Positions 41,325 through 54,700 of a DNA stretch of 64,000 nucleotides are shown here, in pieces. The notes under the pieces are model-generated. The model searched no databases. It had not been told where the DNA came from and saw nothing but the letters and a program-made list of their open reading frames with translations. Location: NCBI GenBank assembly GCA_011800805.1, contig MPNW01000088.1:1-64000 (forward strand), read 5' to 3'. The position numbers and the translations under genes were made by a program. The number at the start of each line of letters is the position of its first letter. The stretch's first letter is position 1. Source of the DNA: Hirudo medicinalis (taxonomy: Eukaryota > Annelida > Clitellata > Hirudinida > Hirudinidae).

Positions 41325-44120
41325 GTGAGTGTAATTTTTCTTTTACTATCTGGGGGTTGTTGTTGATGATGACGACGGTGACGTTGATGATGATGATGAT
41401 GATGACGACGATGATGATGATGATACATCACGGAAATCCAATAAGGGTTTCTTCATTTTCAAATTGATTACCAAGATCAAAATTTAGTCACGAGTAAAAA
41501 CTGTCCATATAATAATCAGCATCATTTTCACAAAACCAATTTAAACGGTGCAGTTCATAATATATCATTGTTATTAATAATATTAGGCATGCTTATTAGC
41601 CTAAGTGAAACTTGCGCTCTCTAGATACTCTAAAAATCTCCTCATGAGGCTAATCATATATTTCTATTGTGATGTTTGGTTAATGATGACTGGCGTTTAT
41701 CACCTTGATCTCATGAGTCATAAGGATCTTTACCAAAGACAAATATTCATTACATTAATCATTCAAAAATTATTAATTAGAGAAATTTATATTTCGCGCT
41801 CGAGTTATCGATCGCCTTTGTTATTAAAGGAGATAATTCCCGGTAAACCGTAAAGAGTAACGACTCAATATAATTCAATTCTGAAGTTTTATTTAACAGT
41901 TAGAATATTTAATTTAATAACACTTTATTAAATATGTTTATGCAATGTTTTCATGCTTAGTTATTGGAATCCTAGCTTAAAGTCTATAATTGTATGGTAA
42001 ATGGCAAACGGAGATGTACTTAAATGAAAGGAAATTCTAACTGAATGAGGACAGATAAATCATAATAATTGACATAGTTATCCTTGGTAAAGTTATTTAT
42101 TCTTTGAACCTTAATTTTATGCCTTTTATGCTCCATAGTTTTTGTTTTTGTTCTGTCAATGAAAGCTTGGATATCAGTCACTCACCATTCATTTTTAGCG
42201 GCTAATTAGGTTCGTTTTGTGCAACCCCAATCCGTCTTGCGATGAGCATTGTTCAATTTTTTTATTTCCAGCTTCATTAAATCACACTGAAGAATCTTTT
42301 GTGCAGAATCTCCCTTGCAACCAAACCAAAATGTTTACAGCATTCTTAAAATGAAGTTTGAGGAGATTTTAAGAAAATGGATCCGTGGATTTTATAATTA
42401 AATACATTTATTGAATTCACCTGCATTCCTCGTACAATTCTCATTGACTACGTAAATGATAAGTTATAAACCATTATGGTGCATAAAAATAAAAATCGCT
42501 TGCAAAATCCTAAAATGCTTTTTTTTAAAATATTATATTGCGGCGATAATTTCGTTAGAGAAAGGAGTATTGTTATATAAAAAAGAAACTTTGTAAGCGA
42601 TTAATGGGTTATAGGTATTAAATGAATTAATAGATGAATCACATGCTTGGATTAAATGGGCGCAACGAAAGCACAAACACAAAACACAAATCTTCTGCAT
42701 CTCATGCTACATCTATTCGTTATCGCAAACAAATCCAATTTCAACGTCTGGACCACTTGAGTCAATAGAGAAACCTCTAAATTCTGAATTGGAGAAGTTA
42801 AAAAAACTTTCTCAAAAAAACTTAATTTTGAATAGAAATTAATTTTCGAATATTGTATTTCGAGTGAAATATTTGATATTCCATTAAATTAATATTTTAT
42901 TTTATTCAATGTTTAAAGGTCTAATTAATTTGTTATTTTGAGAGATTGGGATCGCATTCGGTTCATGGATACCTGTTGGAATCGTAGAGACGTAGGAATG
43001 CATTTCTTATGTTTATCAAAGAAGATGCACGTTTTCACTTACATCGAAGACATCTAAGAAAAATAATCTCATTTGGCGTTGCATTATTAAAGAGAGAAGA
43101 TTCAATACAAAGGCACCGCGATCTGAACGTTTGATTACAATTATTTCAGAGTTCTTGATCCTTAAATCTTTATAAACCTTTTCGCCTACAATTCAGCAAC
43201 AATGAAAAAATCTTAATTGACAACAATGAAAAAAGGGCAATTGTGCATTACAATATTGGATTCCCAAGATTACTTCATGAGCAAACTACCAAAAGAGAAT
43301 TGCATCTCAAGTAATTGGTGAAACTGCGATGAACATGAAGATTTTATGTTATTGTACATGCAATAGGTGAAAAACATAGCAGCTATAAAAATTCCAACTA
43401 AGATAAAAATATCTGATTTGAGGAACCGAGAGTCAACTGTAGCAACAACTGCAGTCGAATAGATTTTCTTATTCATTTTGACTGTGAAAGGAAACAAACA
43501 CATAGATGAACGAAACACTTGGTTTGAGGCAAAAGCACTACAAAGTGATTATTACATTGGAGAAGCTCTATATTGTAAACGGCAATGGTGAACCATAGTC
43601 GTGTGGAATCGATCACAGCCATTGCTTGTGTACTCTGGAAGAAGTCTGAGTAAATATTATGAACCCTGAAGAAAAATGGCCTGGTGATATATTTGGTTGA
43701 AGAGATGGAAAATGCCAATGATATAAGAACATTATGAACTAAGTAATAATAACTGCAAAAATTCAGATTCGTTGGGACGTTTAGCAAAATAAAGAAAATT
43801 TTTAAACAGGAGTCATACAACTTTACCAAAGGAACTGACTACATGAATATTGAATGGCAAAACTCTACAAATAATATTTAGTCGTCGATCGTACGGCTAA
43901 GCGATTCATCGCTAGTTTCAAGTTCCAGTTCGGAACGTTGTCACAACCAGGAGCACCAGAGCAGAAAGAAGAAAGTGGTTTTTCTCGGTCCTTTGTTCTC
44001 ATCAGGCACCGCGATTAGAAAAGCCATAAGACTTTGGCTAAATTTTCCAGAGGATATCCCGATCTCGTTTCACCATGGACCCGCTAAATCTGTAGGTTTT
44101 CAAATTTTTCAGCTCAGACA
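41325..44120. other. probable ephrin intron 1, left part
   Basis: Starts with GTGAGT. A (GAT)n/(GAC)n tract lies at about 41362-41425. The rest is AT-rich. Overlapping minus-strand frames at 43270-43829 encode hydrophobic peptides with no recognised family. Confidence 0.4.
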
Positions 44121-44360
44121 ATGCCTCACCTTCGAATAGGGACTTTCTCCGAGAGAGGCCACAAAAAAGATGAATTCATGACGGATGTTCTGAGAAACAA
44201 CACTCTAATAATGAGGGAGTTTCGTAAATTTGGAACAGCAATGGCAGAGCAGTTAAAACATGACTGGAGAGAAGCAACCTCAGAGAACCTCTACAAGACT
44301 GTAGATAGACTAAGATCCTTTTCCAAAGGAATTTTGCAATTTGTATTTGTATTTAGCCGA
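44121..44360 (+). mobile_element. possible R2-like LINE fragment
   Basis: The frame reads RIGTFSERGHKKDEFMTDVL, RNNTLIMREFRKFG and LKHDWREATSENLYKTVDRL. KDEFMTDVLRNNT parallels KDSFLTDMLHQNT in the R2-like piece at 50830, suggesting a relative of the same protein region. The match is short, so this is tentative. Confidence 0.35.
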
Positions 44361-44428
44361 TCTTTTGAATGCATTACGTGTCCGAATAGGATGTTAGACG
44401 AATAAGAAGGCACTTTTTGTTTTTGGTG

Positions 44429-44583
44429 TTTATTAACGTCCGTTGCATAAGTGGATGATTAGGACGGTGTTCCCGCAACGGGTTTTGAATCCATGCTGAG
44501 AGGCGGAAGTCGCGACACATTTTATGACTGATGCCAGTACCGCCGCATGCAGGAACGCAACCCATTCAGCCAATCTGCATGCC
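44429..44583 (-). repeat. SINE family A, copy 6
   Basis: The minus strand gives the tRNA-like head with GATTGGCTGAATGGGTT as A box region, then the body and the tail ACCGTCCTAATCATCCAC, TATGCAACGGACGTTAATAA. About 155 bases, with part of the body missing compared with copy 8. Confidence 0.7.
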
Positions 44584-44739
44584 AGGAATGAGTGAGTGGA
44601 TTGCAGCTGCAATCCCGAAAATTCCACCCAATCAGTACATCATATGATTGAAGGCCAGGGCGGCAGCCCTACATTGAGAACTTAGATCTAAACCCACAGG
44701 CTCTAAAATATGGTGAGGGATGTCTATCTGTTGTATCCC

Positions 44740-44885
44740 TGGGTTACATGATCTAGAAATGCCCAAGAACATGAGAGGCTGTCTGGAACGCACTATCTCA
44801 TCTCCTGTAAGAGGTCAACAATCTCTGGAACTCTTCAAACGTCACCTGAAGACTCATCTCTTCAAGATGCCAACTTGAAGCCAGG
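44740..44885 (+). mobile_element. LINE 3' end fragment (L2/CR1-like)
   Basis: One open frame ends GQQSLELFKRHLKTHLFK and PT before a stop, the usual last residues of L2/CR1 polymerases. An ATTATTATGATTATT run follows at 44942. The rest of the element is absent. Confidence 0.55.
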
Positions 44886-46187
44886 ACAACGAAAACACAA
44901 GGCGCCTCTCACGCTATGCATATGACGCCTAACAAATTAACTATTATTATGATTATTATTAATTAAAAATTCTTTCTCTCCTCCTTATCTTCATCGTCAT
45001 CACCTTCACCGTCATTATCACCATCCATCAGATTGAATCTTCTCAGCGGGAACCCGAAATTTTGCTCAGCTCTCAGCAGGAAGTCGAAATGCAAAAAGCA
45101 TTTCCATCTACCTACTCATGTCATACATACCGTTTAGTTTTCTAGCAAATCTTCATTCACTTGCTTTCATTAATTCTTTCGCTGCCTCATCAAAGTAAAC
45201 AAACGAGTACGTGAAGTCAATTTATTTGCTAGGTTTATTTTAACTACTTGATCACAAGGTCACTCAACTTCATCATCCAAGACATTATCGTCATCTGTAT
45301 TAGCCTCTCTCTGCGTTTGCAAACTCACGTTTTTAATAACATTTGCATTTGCTTATTTTTTATATTTCATAAAGTTTCACTAACCTAATTAGTACAATAT
45401 GAAATCGTTCATTAAATAATTTTGACAATCGAACCTCAATTAATCAATAGATAATCTTTCGTTATTTACAAGTTGAGTCCTCACGACCCAGCCCAACCCC
45501 TTCTAAGTGTTACTGAATTTGTAGTTTAGTTTTTAGAATTTAAGTTGTTGAAGCACAATCAATCCCATCGCTTTTTCTTGAAAGTTCTCTTCTGCTCAAA
45601 CTTCAATCACTATAAAGACATTTTATTCAACCATTTGCTGGTTTGTCTTATTTTCATCATTTCACAGTTACTCTCATGAGATAAAAGAAAGATTGATTTG
45701 TTTTGGATATTCAAATGCCTTGATTGGAAGCCACCCTTGTTGCGCCTAGCTCCCGATTCAAGCAGCAGCTTTACATTAATAAATGTTGAAGTTTCTTCCG
45801 TTCCATGTTTAGAGTCCGTAATGGACTTCAAATAAATAATAATAAATAATCACCTGGGTTACTTGAAGGAACTCCCTTCTGCCTAATATATTCCAATTTC
45901 GACCGTTTTGAAACTTTGAACATCATGAAATTTAGCGTGAATTATTCAGCGAAAATAATTCTTATTCAAAAAGGTTTTCAATTTAATGACTTTAAAACAT
46001 CATACGTAGATTTGTTTGTTCAACACAAGAGCGTTCAACTACTCAAGTAATTCACGGCATCCATCTCTATTGCTTGCACCAGTGTTCCGTTCTTTTTCTC
46101 GACCTACTGCTTGTTAATTGAACACAGGTGACTAAAAATACTTGTATTTGGTGAAGAGGTTATTGGCGGAAAATAAACACAAGATTT
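44886..46187. other. AT-rich, no gene seen
   Basis: A pyrimidine-rich (TCATCACC)n-like tract lies at 44985-45030. No coding exon recognised. Confidence 0.35.
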
Positions 46188-46792
46188 TACCCTGTTTCCC
46201 CGAAAATAAGCCCTAGTTAAGATCGTCAGCCGGTATTTACATAGGTCTTTTGTAATACACGATGATGCATTGAATTATAAAATATTAATATTAGTGTAAT
46301 ATATTATTGGTAATATAAATTATGATTGCTGTAAATATCCAAGCGGGTGCCTTTGCACGTCAGATACTATAAACAGACGACCAATCAGAGTAGCAGTTGC
46401 ATCAGGCTGTCAGGTCTTCTGTAAATCTTCATAACTCAACACGTCATACGTGTAACTGATTTGGCATTAATTTTTAAAGAGTAATACCGTATTTTGACAA
46501 GATGAGTGCACAAATAAAAAGCTATTCCATTTAATACAAGAAATGAATCACGGAGCTCTCGTGGGGTAAGAATCTTAACTCTTTCTGTAAAGAGAAGTTG
46601 GACATCCGAATGGTCTAAAAATGGCGAATATGATATCCTCATTCTCCGAGTCTCATTCACCATAAATGAATAAATGTGCCGGTAGATTGTTATACATGAA
46701 AATATAAGATATCCCCCGAAAATAAGCCCTACCGCGTCTTTTGGAGCAAAACTTAACACAAGACCCTCCCTTATTTTCCGGGAAACACGGTA
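46188..46792. mobile_element. 605-bp element with TACC.TGTTTCCC inverted termini
   Basis: Left end TACCCTGTTTCCCCGAAAAT followed by AAGCCCTA; complement of right end TACCGTGTTTCCCGGAAAAT followed by AAGGGAGGG. Just inside the right end a second, inverted GAAAATAAGCCCTACCGCG occurs, giving nested ends. This end type is a widely seen animal short DNA transposon. The minus-strand frame 46759-46436 overlaps it and has no recognised family. Confidence 0.7.
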
Positions 46793-47690
46793 GCAACAAT
46801 TTACTTCATGCGAAACACTAGAAAGGTGATTTTATGAATCCATGAACATTTCATTTTGGGGGGGGGGGGTAGTTTAATAAATTTGATATAACTATTAGAT
46901 ATTATCCGTATCAATTGAGATAGTCATTCAACAAACAGAAAAATATATTTGAAACGTTTCAAGAAGTTTTAAGATTGGTTAATTGAGCAATAAACTTTTT
47001 GGTTCATTTTCTAATTTTCTAACATCGACAAATGTTTGTATCGTCCGATATGAAAGTAACATCGAAAGATACATTCATATCTCTTTTCACGCTTGAATGA
47101 TTAACAGTTTGTTTGAAGTAGATTTGATGTAAAATTATAATATTATCTTTGTTTTATATAATACAAATACTATAAGCAATATATGTTGCAAAAAAAAACA
47201 ACAAATATTTTCGTGATATTAACAAACAATATGGCTGTTTCTCTTATCGCAGAATCTTATTTATTGGAAACCTGTCTATGCACAAAGGAGTGGATATGAA
47301 AGACAAAGAAGAAAGGTCTTCATTCATGCATGAAAGATTCATTGCTTAACTCACACCGGATACTTTATTTCGACTACAGGGATATGACACTCATGTTTTT
47401 TGATCATTATTACGTATCACATTTGTACCAAGTATTGGTATGATGTGCATACGTTCATTAGCTACAGGGAAATATTAATTTCATTGAGTGTTAATAGAAA
47501 CTTTTTACAATTTTTATAATTTTTTAAGCAACAAACCGAAAATGCGAAACGTTGTAAACCAGTGACTATCATATGGTGGCAAAAATCTTTATTTATCAGT
47601 ATTAAACAAACTTTTAAATTATAAAATAAATTTAAAAAAAGAAAAAAAAAACGTGACATAACACATTATTATGTTATATAAACTTGTCTT
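46793..47690. other. AT-rich, with a 12-base G run
   Basis: Twelve G residues lie at 46858-46869. The rest is AT-rich with no coding signal. Confidence 0.4.
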
Positions 47691-48720
47691 TTTACCCTTT
47701 TAAGTCGATTTTTATTGATTTGGAGGGTTTATTGATGAAGGGTATCAGACTCTGCTTGTCAATTCTTTCTATGCCTTCTTCAAAGAATTTTCCATTTTCT
47801 ATGCCATTGTAATATACTATATTTGCAAGCAATCTCCATACATTTTCTATCGGACTTAAGTCTGGCGAGCGAGCAGGCCACTTCCAAAGTTTGATATTCC
47901 TCTCCTGGAAGAACAACCGTGTGACTTTCGAGATGTTTATCTTGATGAAAAATAACTTAATCGAATTGGATTTTGCTACATAGATGTAAGAGGTACTTGC
48001 TCATTGTCAACATATTTAAGGAAATTCTGCTTTCCTTCTAAGACCTTTAACTTAGTCAGAGTTGGTGACTAACTCATTAACTCTAAAGAATCAAGACAAT
48101 GATGGATCCATCTCCAAATTTTCATTTTAAAAATGACTTTGAAGATTCTCTGACATCATGCGAATAATATTTAAAGACCTCTGATTCATCCAAAAAAAAT
48201 TCTTTTTTCCATTAGAGAAATTAACAAAACTCCAGATCACTTCCAATTTCACCGGTTCCCTGACCCAGTTATATCGGATTTTTCATGAACTTCTGTTAAG
48301 AAAGGCTTGTAAAGCAACTTAAAACTTCTCCGAATATATCTGCACATTGTAAACTGGCTCAGATACTAATTCAGCTAGACTTGAAGTTCCATTGAAGAGT
48401 ACTTCCCTTTGGAAGCTTCACGGAGAAGGATTCTCTTCTGACGATGATCCAGTTTTCAGGTCCCGCATGTAATTCGTTCCATATTTTTTTGAAACTTTCA
48501 AAAAACGTCTGACAATATCTCTGGAACTCTTAACTCTTTAAAATTTCCGATAATAACACATTTAGCTCGTTTAACGCCTCCATGTCGCTAAAATGGGTTT
48601 TCCTAAAACCATTTATAATAACTATTAACTAACAAATTTTATAACAATCAAAAAGTGGTATTAACGTTGTTCTTTATATGTAGAACCTCATTGCTGCAGC
48701 CAGAATTTATTGACACCTGT
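47690..48720 (-). mobile_element. Tc1/mariner transposon relic
   Basis: The minus-strand frame 47916-47692 reads WKWPARSPDLSPIENVWRLL and KFFEEGIERID, the end of a Tc1-type DDE transposase. Further right on the same strand are DIVRRFLKVSKKYGTNY (N-terminal HTH region) and GKKNFFWMNQRS (position of the first Asp, degenerate). ACCTGTATTTTATTTC near 48716 may be beyond its 5' end; a motif GGTGTCAATAAATTCTGGCT (complement of 48698-48717) resembles Tc1 termini. Inactive. Confidence 0.7.
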
Positions 48721-50740
48721 ATTTTATTTCCTGTATGAAGATACACCATCATTAATCTTCGAAACTCCTCTGAACAACATCAAAGGGATTTTTTCAAGAA
48801 ATTTCATTCATACTTAAATTTTACTACATAAAACTATTGAAATATTATTAAATGTGAGTGAAAGCATAAAATAATTGAAACTTTGAGCAAATATATGCGA
48901 TAAATAGTTTTTAGGTAACTGGACAAAATGTACGATCCTCAAAAGTGTCGTATCCCTATAGTATGTCTTGTAATCCTCACTAGCCTTTCCACTCCTGCCA
49001 ATTAAAACAAACAGGTAAACGTTATTATGGAATAGCTTAATATCTCCTAGAAAGTTTAAATCGTTGAGACGCTCAAACACACATTTACAAATGCGTAAAT
49101 CGAAGTGGGTTTTTGTTGTATGTGGTGAAAAAGTCAAAATTTTATCAGTTTTACCCTTTAAAAGTATCTTTTTACGTTATTTCATTACTGTCGGAACATG
49201 TTACAAACTTGTCCAAAATCGGTCCAAATTTTCAAGAAACTTCGTTTCATTTTTTCACCACTGACTAGCAGTTCTTAAGATGCTTTTCAACGAAAATGCA
49301 CGAATCACTTGAATCAATTAATACATCAAAACTACTACTGTAATAACTAGTAAAAACTAGTAACAGCAACACGGAACTGCAGGAGGGGAATGTTATACTT
49401 CTCTGTGTTGAGATTATCAAAAGTAATTTTTAAAAAAATTAAAAAATAAAATCGAAGATACAGGCATGTGATAGTTATTGGGATGAATCACGTGTGTGAA
49501 GAATAATATGCTATTATTGAAAAAATAAAATCAAAATCATATTAAAAATCAACCATTACAGATATCTGTGCATGTACTATGTTAAAGGATTTGTAAATGA
49601 AATAGAAGTTTTCATTGAGAATGTTTAACTTTTTTTAAAGATTGTAATTGAATTTTATCGCGATTGTTAACGTAAAAATTCAGAATTTGGAAATCAGCCT
49701 AGATGTTTTATATTATATATTATACACTATTTGTATAAACTATTACGAGCGGCTATGATTTGAATTCCTAACGGAGCCTTACCAAAGCGAAAGCCTTAAC
49801 CACTCGGCTATCGACGCCCAGGTAAGTTGAAATGGGCAGACTAGGTAGTTGCACTTTCTGCTAAGGTAATACAAAATTTGGAAATCAGCCTAACAGTTTG
49901 ATAGCAATATTTGTTTATTTGAAGTTGTCAGAACATTACATTTTTAAAAATTCGTAATTTTAGAGTCTGTCTTTGAAACGAATCTAAAATTAATTTAGAA
50001 AATTTAGAATATTTAGGTAAAAAACCAGCAAAAATCGCAGTTCGGCCATTAAGAAACAAACGATTAAAAATCATCCAATAAAGATAAAACATTATTTTTT
50101 TAAATGGCCACGTAATTTAATATTAATTTTTAGTATTTATTTTTAAGTTTTATTTATTTGCTTATGTCAACATAATTACTTGCCTGAAATCGCTTGGATT
50201 TGGACAACACTGCAAAGAAGGCAAACAAGAGATGAGTTAGAGTCACCGTTGCCATGACTACTAATTGTTGCTTCAAATACAGTTGCGATGAACCAGTGAG
50301 ACAGGTGTGCTGTTGTTTCAGAAAAATAAAATAAAATAATTAATTTAATTGGCAACATTAACTCAATTGTTAATAGTACCACAAATAATAAATGACTTCA
50401 TGTTTTCATGATAATGCTTATTTGAGTGATTTCATCGCATTGACAATTCCCTCTAAGTGAGAAATTAATTAGAAATTATGTACTGGACAAGTATCTTAAA
50501 TGGAAATTAATTTCAATTCAGAAATTATTTTTAAAAAAAAATTACTAACAAATACACGACCATTCTGATGGTCTAGAATGGAATTTAAAATTGAAGTTTC
50601 ACTTTTTAATGATTTAATTTGACTAATTAATAAAAATACGATATATTTATAATAAATGCAATGTAGGAATTTAATATTTCAATAGTGTTCAACAATAATA
50701 ATAATAGCAGTTGCAGCAATAGCAGTAGAAGTAGCAATAG
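48721..50740. other. AT-rich, one SINE, no gene seen
   Basis: Apart from the SINE at 49735-49821 I see only AT-rich sequence and short frames without family. Confidence 0.35.
49735..49821 (-). repeat. tRNA-Ser/Leu-like SINE, family B, copy 1
   Basis: The complement reads GGGCGTCGATAGCCGAGTGG, then TTAAGGCTTTCGC, then TTAGGAATTCAAATCATAGC and CGCTCG. TAGCCGAGTGGTTAAGG is a tRNA-Ser/Leu A box and GAATTCAAATC a B box. The acceptor ends pair poorly, so it is a SINE or pseudogene and not a working tRNA. Flanks resemble those of the copy at 55515. Confidence 0.7.
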
Positions 50741-51770
50741 TAGTGGCAGTGTCAGGTTTGGTGGACTGGGAGTTCTCCAGTTATAGCGTTTGGTTCCGAA
50801 GGTCAGAATTCGAAAGTTGACTAACGTCTTGCAACGGGCAAAGCAGAATAAAGACAGCTTCTTAACGGATATGCTACACCAAAACACAGCTATCACGAGT
50901 CAGAAAATTCGGAAGACCCCAGATGAAGAAAGACACATCAAGAGCGCTGAGTCGTCTAGTCTCCGGCGCCTGGCTACTTTAGAGCAATTGTTTAAAACAT
51001 TTGATGGGTGAACATTTGGTGGTTTAAAATCGTTTGTGAATGCAGTGATCCCCAGCGAGTGGCTGGTTGGTGGTGTTGACAGGATGCCAATCCAGCAGTT
51101 TTGCAATGCACAAAAGTTCGTGCTGCAGTCCTTTACAACAGGCTGCGATCACCAAGAAAAAATTCAACGAGCGATGCCGGCCGCGAGAAAGTAGAGTCTT
51201 GGGTCATATTGTTCAGAATTGTCACAGAACCAATGGTGTTCGTCACACAAGACATGACGCCATAGTCCGAAAGCCAGAAGCCAGAAAGGATTAAGAAAAA
51301 AGGATTGAAGGCTACGTCACGAAGCTGGAACCTAGAATTCTAACGGTGCTAGGAATAAGAATTCCAGATCTTTGTGCTTGGAGCAGGTCAGAATACATCG
51401 TTTTCGATGTGGCTTATCAAGGACCCTTGAGACTAGACAGAATACATGAATTTAAGGTGAACAAGTATGACAAACTTTTCTTTTGTGATTGAGTATGGCC
51501 GCCATTTCTCCATTCACAGATGGATGAAGCAAAACAACCCAATTGCCGACGCAGGGATGCAGAAAGGGCAGCTCTCATATTGCATTGGAGGGGTGCAGTC
51601 TCTTTGAAGTCTTGGAATTTTTGGTAAACACATGAAAACTTCTCATACGGATGCTCACTAAAGTGTTGCTGGAGACTTATAAGATCTGGAAGTTTTTCAA
51701 ACACAGTACTTGGAGAAGACATCGAAAAAGAGACAGAAGATTAACGACGGACAAGCAATATACTAAGCAA
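50740..51770 (+). mobile_element. 3' part of an R2-like non-LTR retrotransposon (CCHC knuckle and restriction-like endonuclease)
   Basis: Plus strand, frames shifting: GGLGVLQL and VPKVRIRKLTNVLQRAKQNK (region after the polymerase); EWLVGGVDRMPIQQFCNAQK; a CCHC-type knuckle CRPRESRVLGHIVQNCHRTN then RHDAIVRK; and the endonuclease LEPRILTVLGIRIPDLCAW, EYIVFDVAYQGPLRLDR, HEFKVNKYD. The PD...D...K arrangement is that of R2-type restriction-like endonucleases. The tail reads HWRGAVSLKSWNFW. Stops and frameshifts show it is dead. The polymerase is absent. Confidence 0.75.
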
Positions 51771-54700
51771 TACTTTTGTATTATTTGACAATATTTCGAC
51801 AATAATTTATAAAACTTAATCGTTCACTTAATCGTTTTGACAAATTTCTCTAGTCGAAATTGCCTGAAATATTACGATGATGTTTTTATGATGATGGTTT
51901 TATAGAACGTGTTTTATGACTGAATAAACTGTTTTATAGTAGAAGTTATATTTTCATTGCTCGAACATCGCCGCTATAAGTTTCAACTTATAAATCAAAA
52001 CTCGCTTATAAAACCTTGATTATACGAACCAAAGTTTAAAAAAAAAGGTTAAAACTTAAGGTTCGGATTACCAGAATTCTTCGAACAATTGAACACATCA
52101 TTAAGTTGCAGCGAAAAGCTTCAAAATGATTTTGATAAACATTGAAAAGAGGCAAATTTTCAAACCTAGATAGATTTTGTTGTCCGAAAGGTGTCCTAAA
52201 TTTTAGAAGTGATTTCTTCACTGATCAATTTCTCTTTTCATCAATCTATTTTAAGCCTTTTTAACCTTTTGTACCAAATAAAGTTCCAAGCATCAGCTAG
52301 CATGTAACGACAATTTTTAAGACCAATCATTTTTGAGAAGACTACCATGATTACTTAAATTTCAACCAAGTCCATTAAACTTTGCAGTACTTGCTTCTTT
52401 TATACCTTCTTGCCTACTTGCTTGAAGCAAACTTACAAGCATTTTGTAATTTGTGTATAAATTGTTAAATTTTATTAATTTATTATTAATAGAAAGTAAA
52501 TGTAAATTCTTAAAATGTAAATAACAATTACAATTAATACAGTATGAAGCGTTTTGTGAGATTATAATTTAAGCCGATCAATGTTAAATCTTCCAATAAG
52601 CCAAATTTTTATCTCTCTCTTTTGAAATGTTTGGAATGGGGCATCACGAGGGAAGATTTTGGTAAGCATTATTCAATTAATACAAGGGAGAGAAAGTTGA
52701 TTTCATAAAAAAAATCCTGAAAGATCGGCGAATTTCTTCAACTGATGAGCTCAGGTCGGGACACATTTCAGTTACCAGGAAGTGGGGAGGAGGTAAACAT
52801 TTTCATAGAAACAAACCCTAATCAAAAAGAGAATATTTGAGTTTTAAAAGAAATTTTGTGTCAAGGCAGTGCAAAATCATAGTTCGTTAATAAATTTAAA
52901 AACAAAGAGAGTGGTAAATAGACTCTTGGCTGATGAAAACTTTGGAAAAACTAATGAGATTAGCATTTATTGGTCATCGCAGACAAAACAAAATGGTAGC
53001 TCGATTCAAATTCAAACATCTTATCAATTTACTTTCACGTATGTTTTGCAAATAAAGGTTTTTCAGAACAAGTTATTATTGCTTAAGAGTTATCTTCCTA
53101 AATACAAATATTTATGTACCAAGGGTTCCAAAAGGCAGAACAGCAATGGAAAATTGCTACGTAAATATCATTTATTAATTTCCTTTCGAAAGATTTGGTT
53201 GAATTTACTTACTAATTTTTCAAAATATCCTTTCAAACAATTCGTATATTTGTACGATGACTCACGAAATCTCGAAAACTACTTGTTGCGCAGATAAATC
53301 ACGTGGTGTCTCTAATGGACGTAGCAAGTTAGCACAATGAAAGATCTATTTTCTGTCATGTGCTGCACCATGACATCACCATCGTCATCGTCCTCAACAT
53401 CGTCAGCAACCATTAGTAATGCGCTCGTCGCTGACATTGTAACGATTTTTTGAAATATATGGCTTGTTTATGATCGGTAATACAAACTTCAAGAAAACTT
53501 TCATTAATAAGATACAATATATAATAAGTAATACATTATTTAAATATATAAATAGTGGTTTAGTATTAATTAATTAATAATTAAAAAATAAATGACTATT
53601 AATATTATTAAGTAATTTATTCATTTAAGTATTAGTTATATTTAAAACTTTATAAATATATTATAATAAATATTTTAAACATTAATAAATGTTATAAATA
53701 TTTGAGATGATATATTATTAATAAATATTTATAACATTTATTAATGTTTACAATATTTAATAACATAATTTTTATTAAATATTAAATATAAATATTAAAT
53801 ATTTATATAAACAAAAATGTTTTTTTTAAACAAAAAAGTTTATATAAATATTTATAACATTTATTAATATTTAATAAATATTTAATAATGTTTAATAAAT
53901 TATTAATAACAATTAAAAAATAGAATCAATCTTATTTATTCTTAGTCAACTTTAATCATTAAAATCACTTAGTCATTAAATTAGGTGTCGTAATAAATTA
54001 GGTGTCAATACTTTACTAGCTATAAATGTATTTTATGAAATGCAAAACATATCGCTTTCAATAATTGGTTTGATAAGTAGATAAATTATTTTGAGAAAAG
54101 AGCTTATGCGACTTTTTCCAGCATTCCAATTCACCGCCTACCAATCATGTTTGGAAATCTCACAATTATTTCAAGATAACTATTCCTCATGCGTTCCATT
54201 TCTGCAAATGTTCTGTCACCTATCTCTTCATTCATTTATTCATTCACTCACTTATGCCAATTATATACGTTCTTTATATTCCATGCTTGAACTCATCGTC
54301 AGGGATCCTCAGCAGATTTTCATTCGTCTTCAACTATCTCAGCCCTAATAAGCTGACCTTTTCGCAGTGATCGTTACGCCAGTTAGCCATCAGGGATTGC
54401 ATAAGTGTGGTATTTAAAGATCGTACCACCCAGTTGTTAACTCAATATTTACTGAGTAAATCCAACAATAAACCCGGCATAAATTAAACCCCGTCGTTTA
54501 TAACAGTATGTTATAACAGCAGAGGATCTGATTCCGAATTAATTTTTTGCTTCACATTTTTTACATCCCTTTTGAACATTGCATTGATTGGGCGACTTCA
54601 ATTTACTTGGCATTAACTGGAATTAGTACTGAACTAAAATTAGAACTATTTCCCTAACAACCACGTATACAATATATTTAAGGAATTCATCAACGACTCA

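Noticed and set aside
41352..41426. CRISPR-like repetition in the GAT/GAC tract
   Set aside because: It is a simple trinucleotide repeat with no spacer structure, in a eukaryotic genome.
49735..49821. Working tRNA-Ser or tRNA-Leu gene
   Set aside because: The boxes are good but the acceptor stem does not pair well and related copies have deletions, so a SINE or pseudogene is more likely.
52869..53297. 142-codon frame
   Set aside because: Starts at GTG and has the Lys/Asn/Leu/Ser-rich composition expected by chance in very AT-rich DNA; no domain seen.
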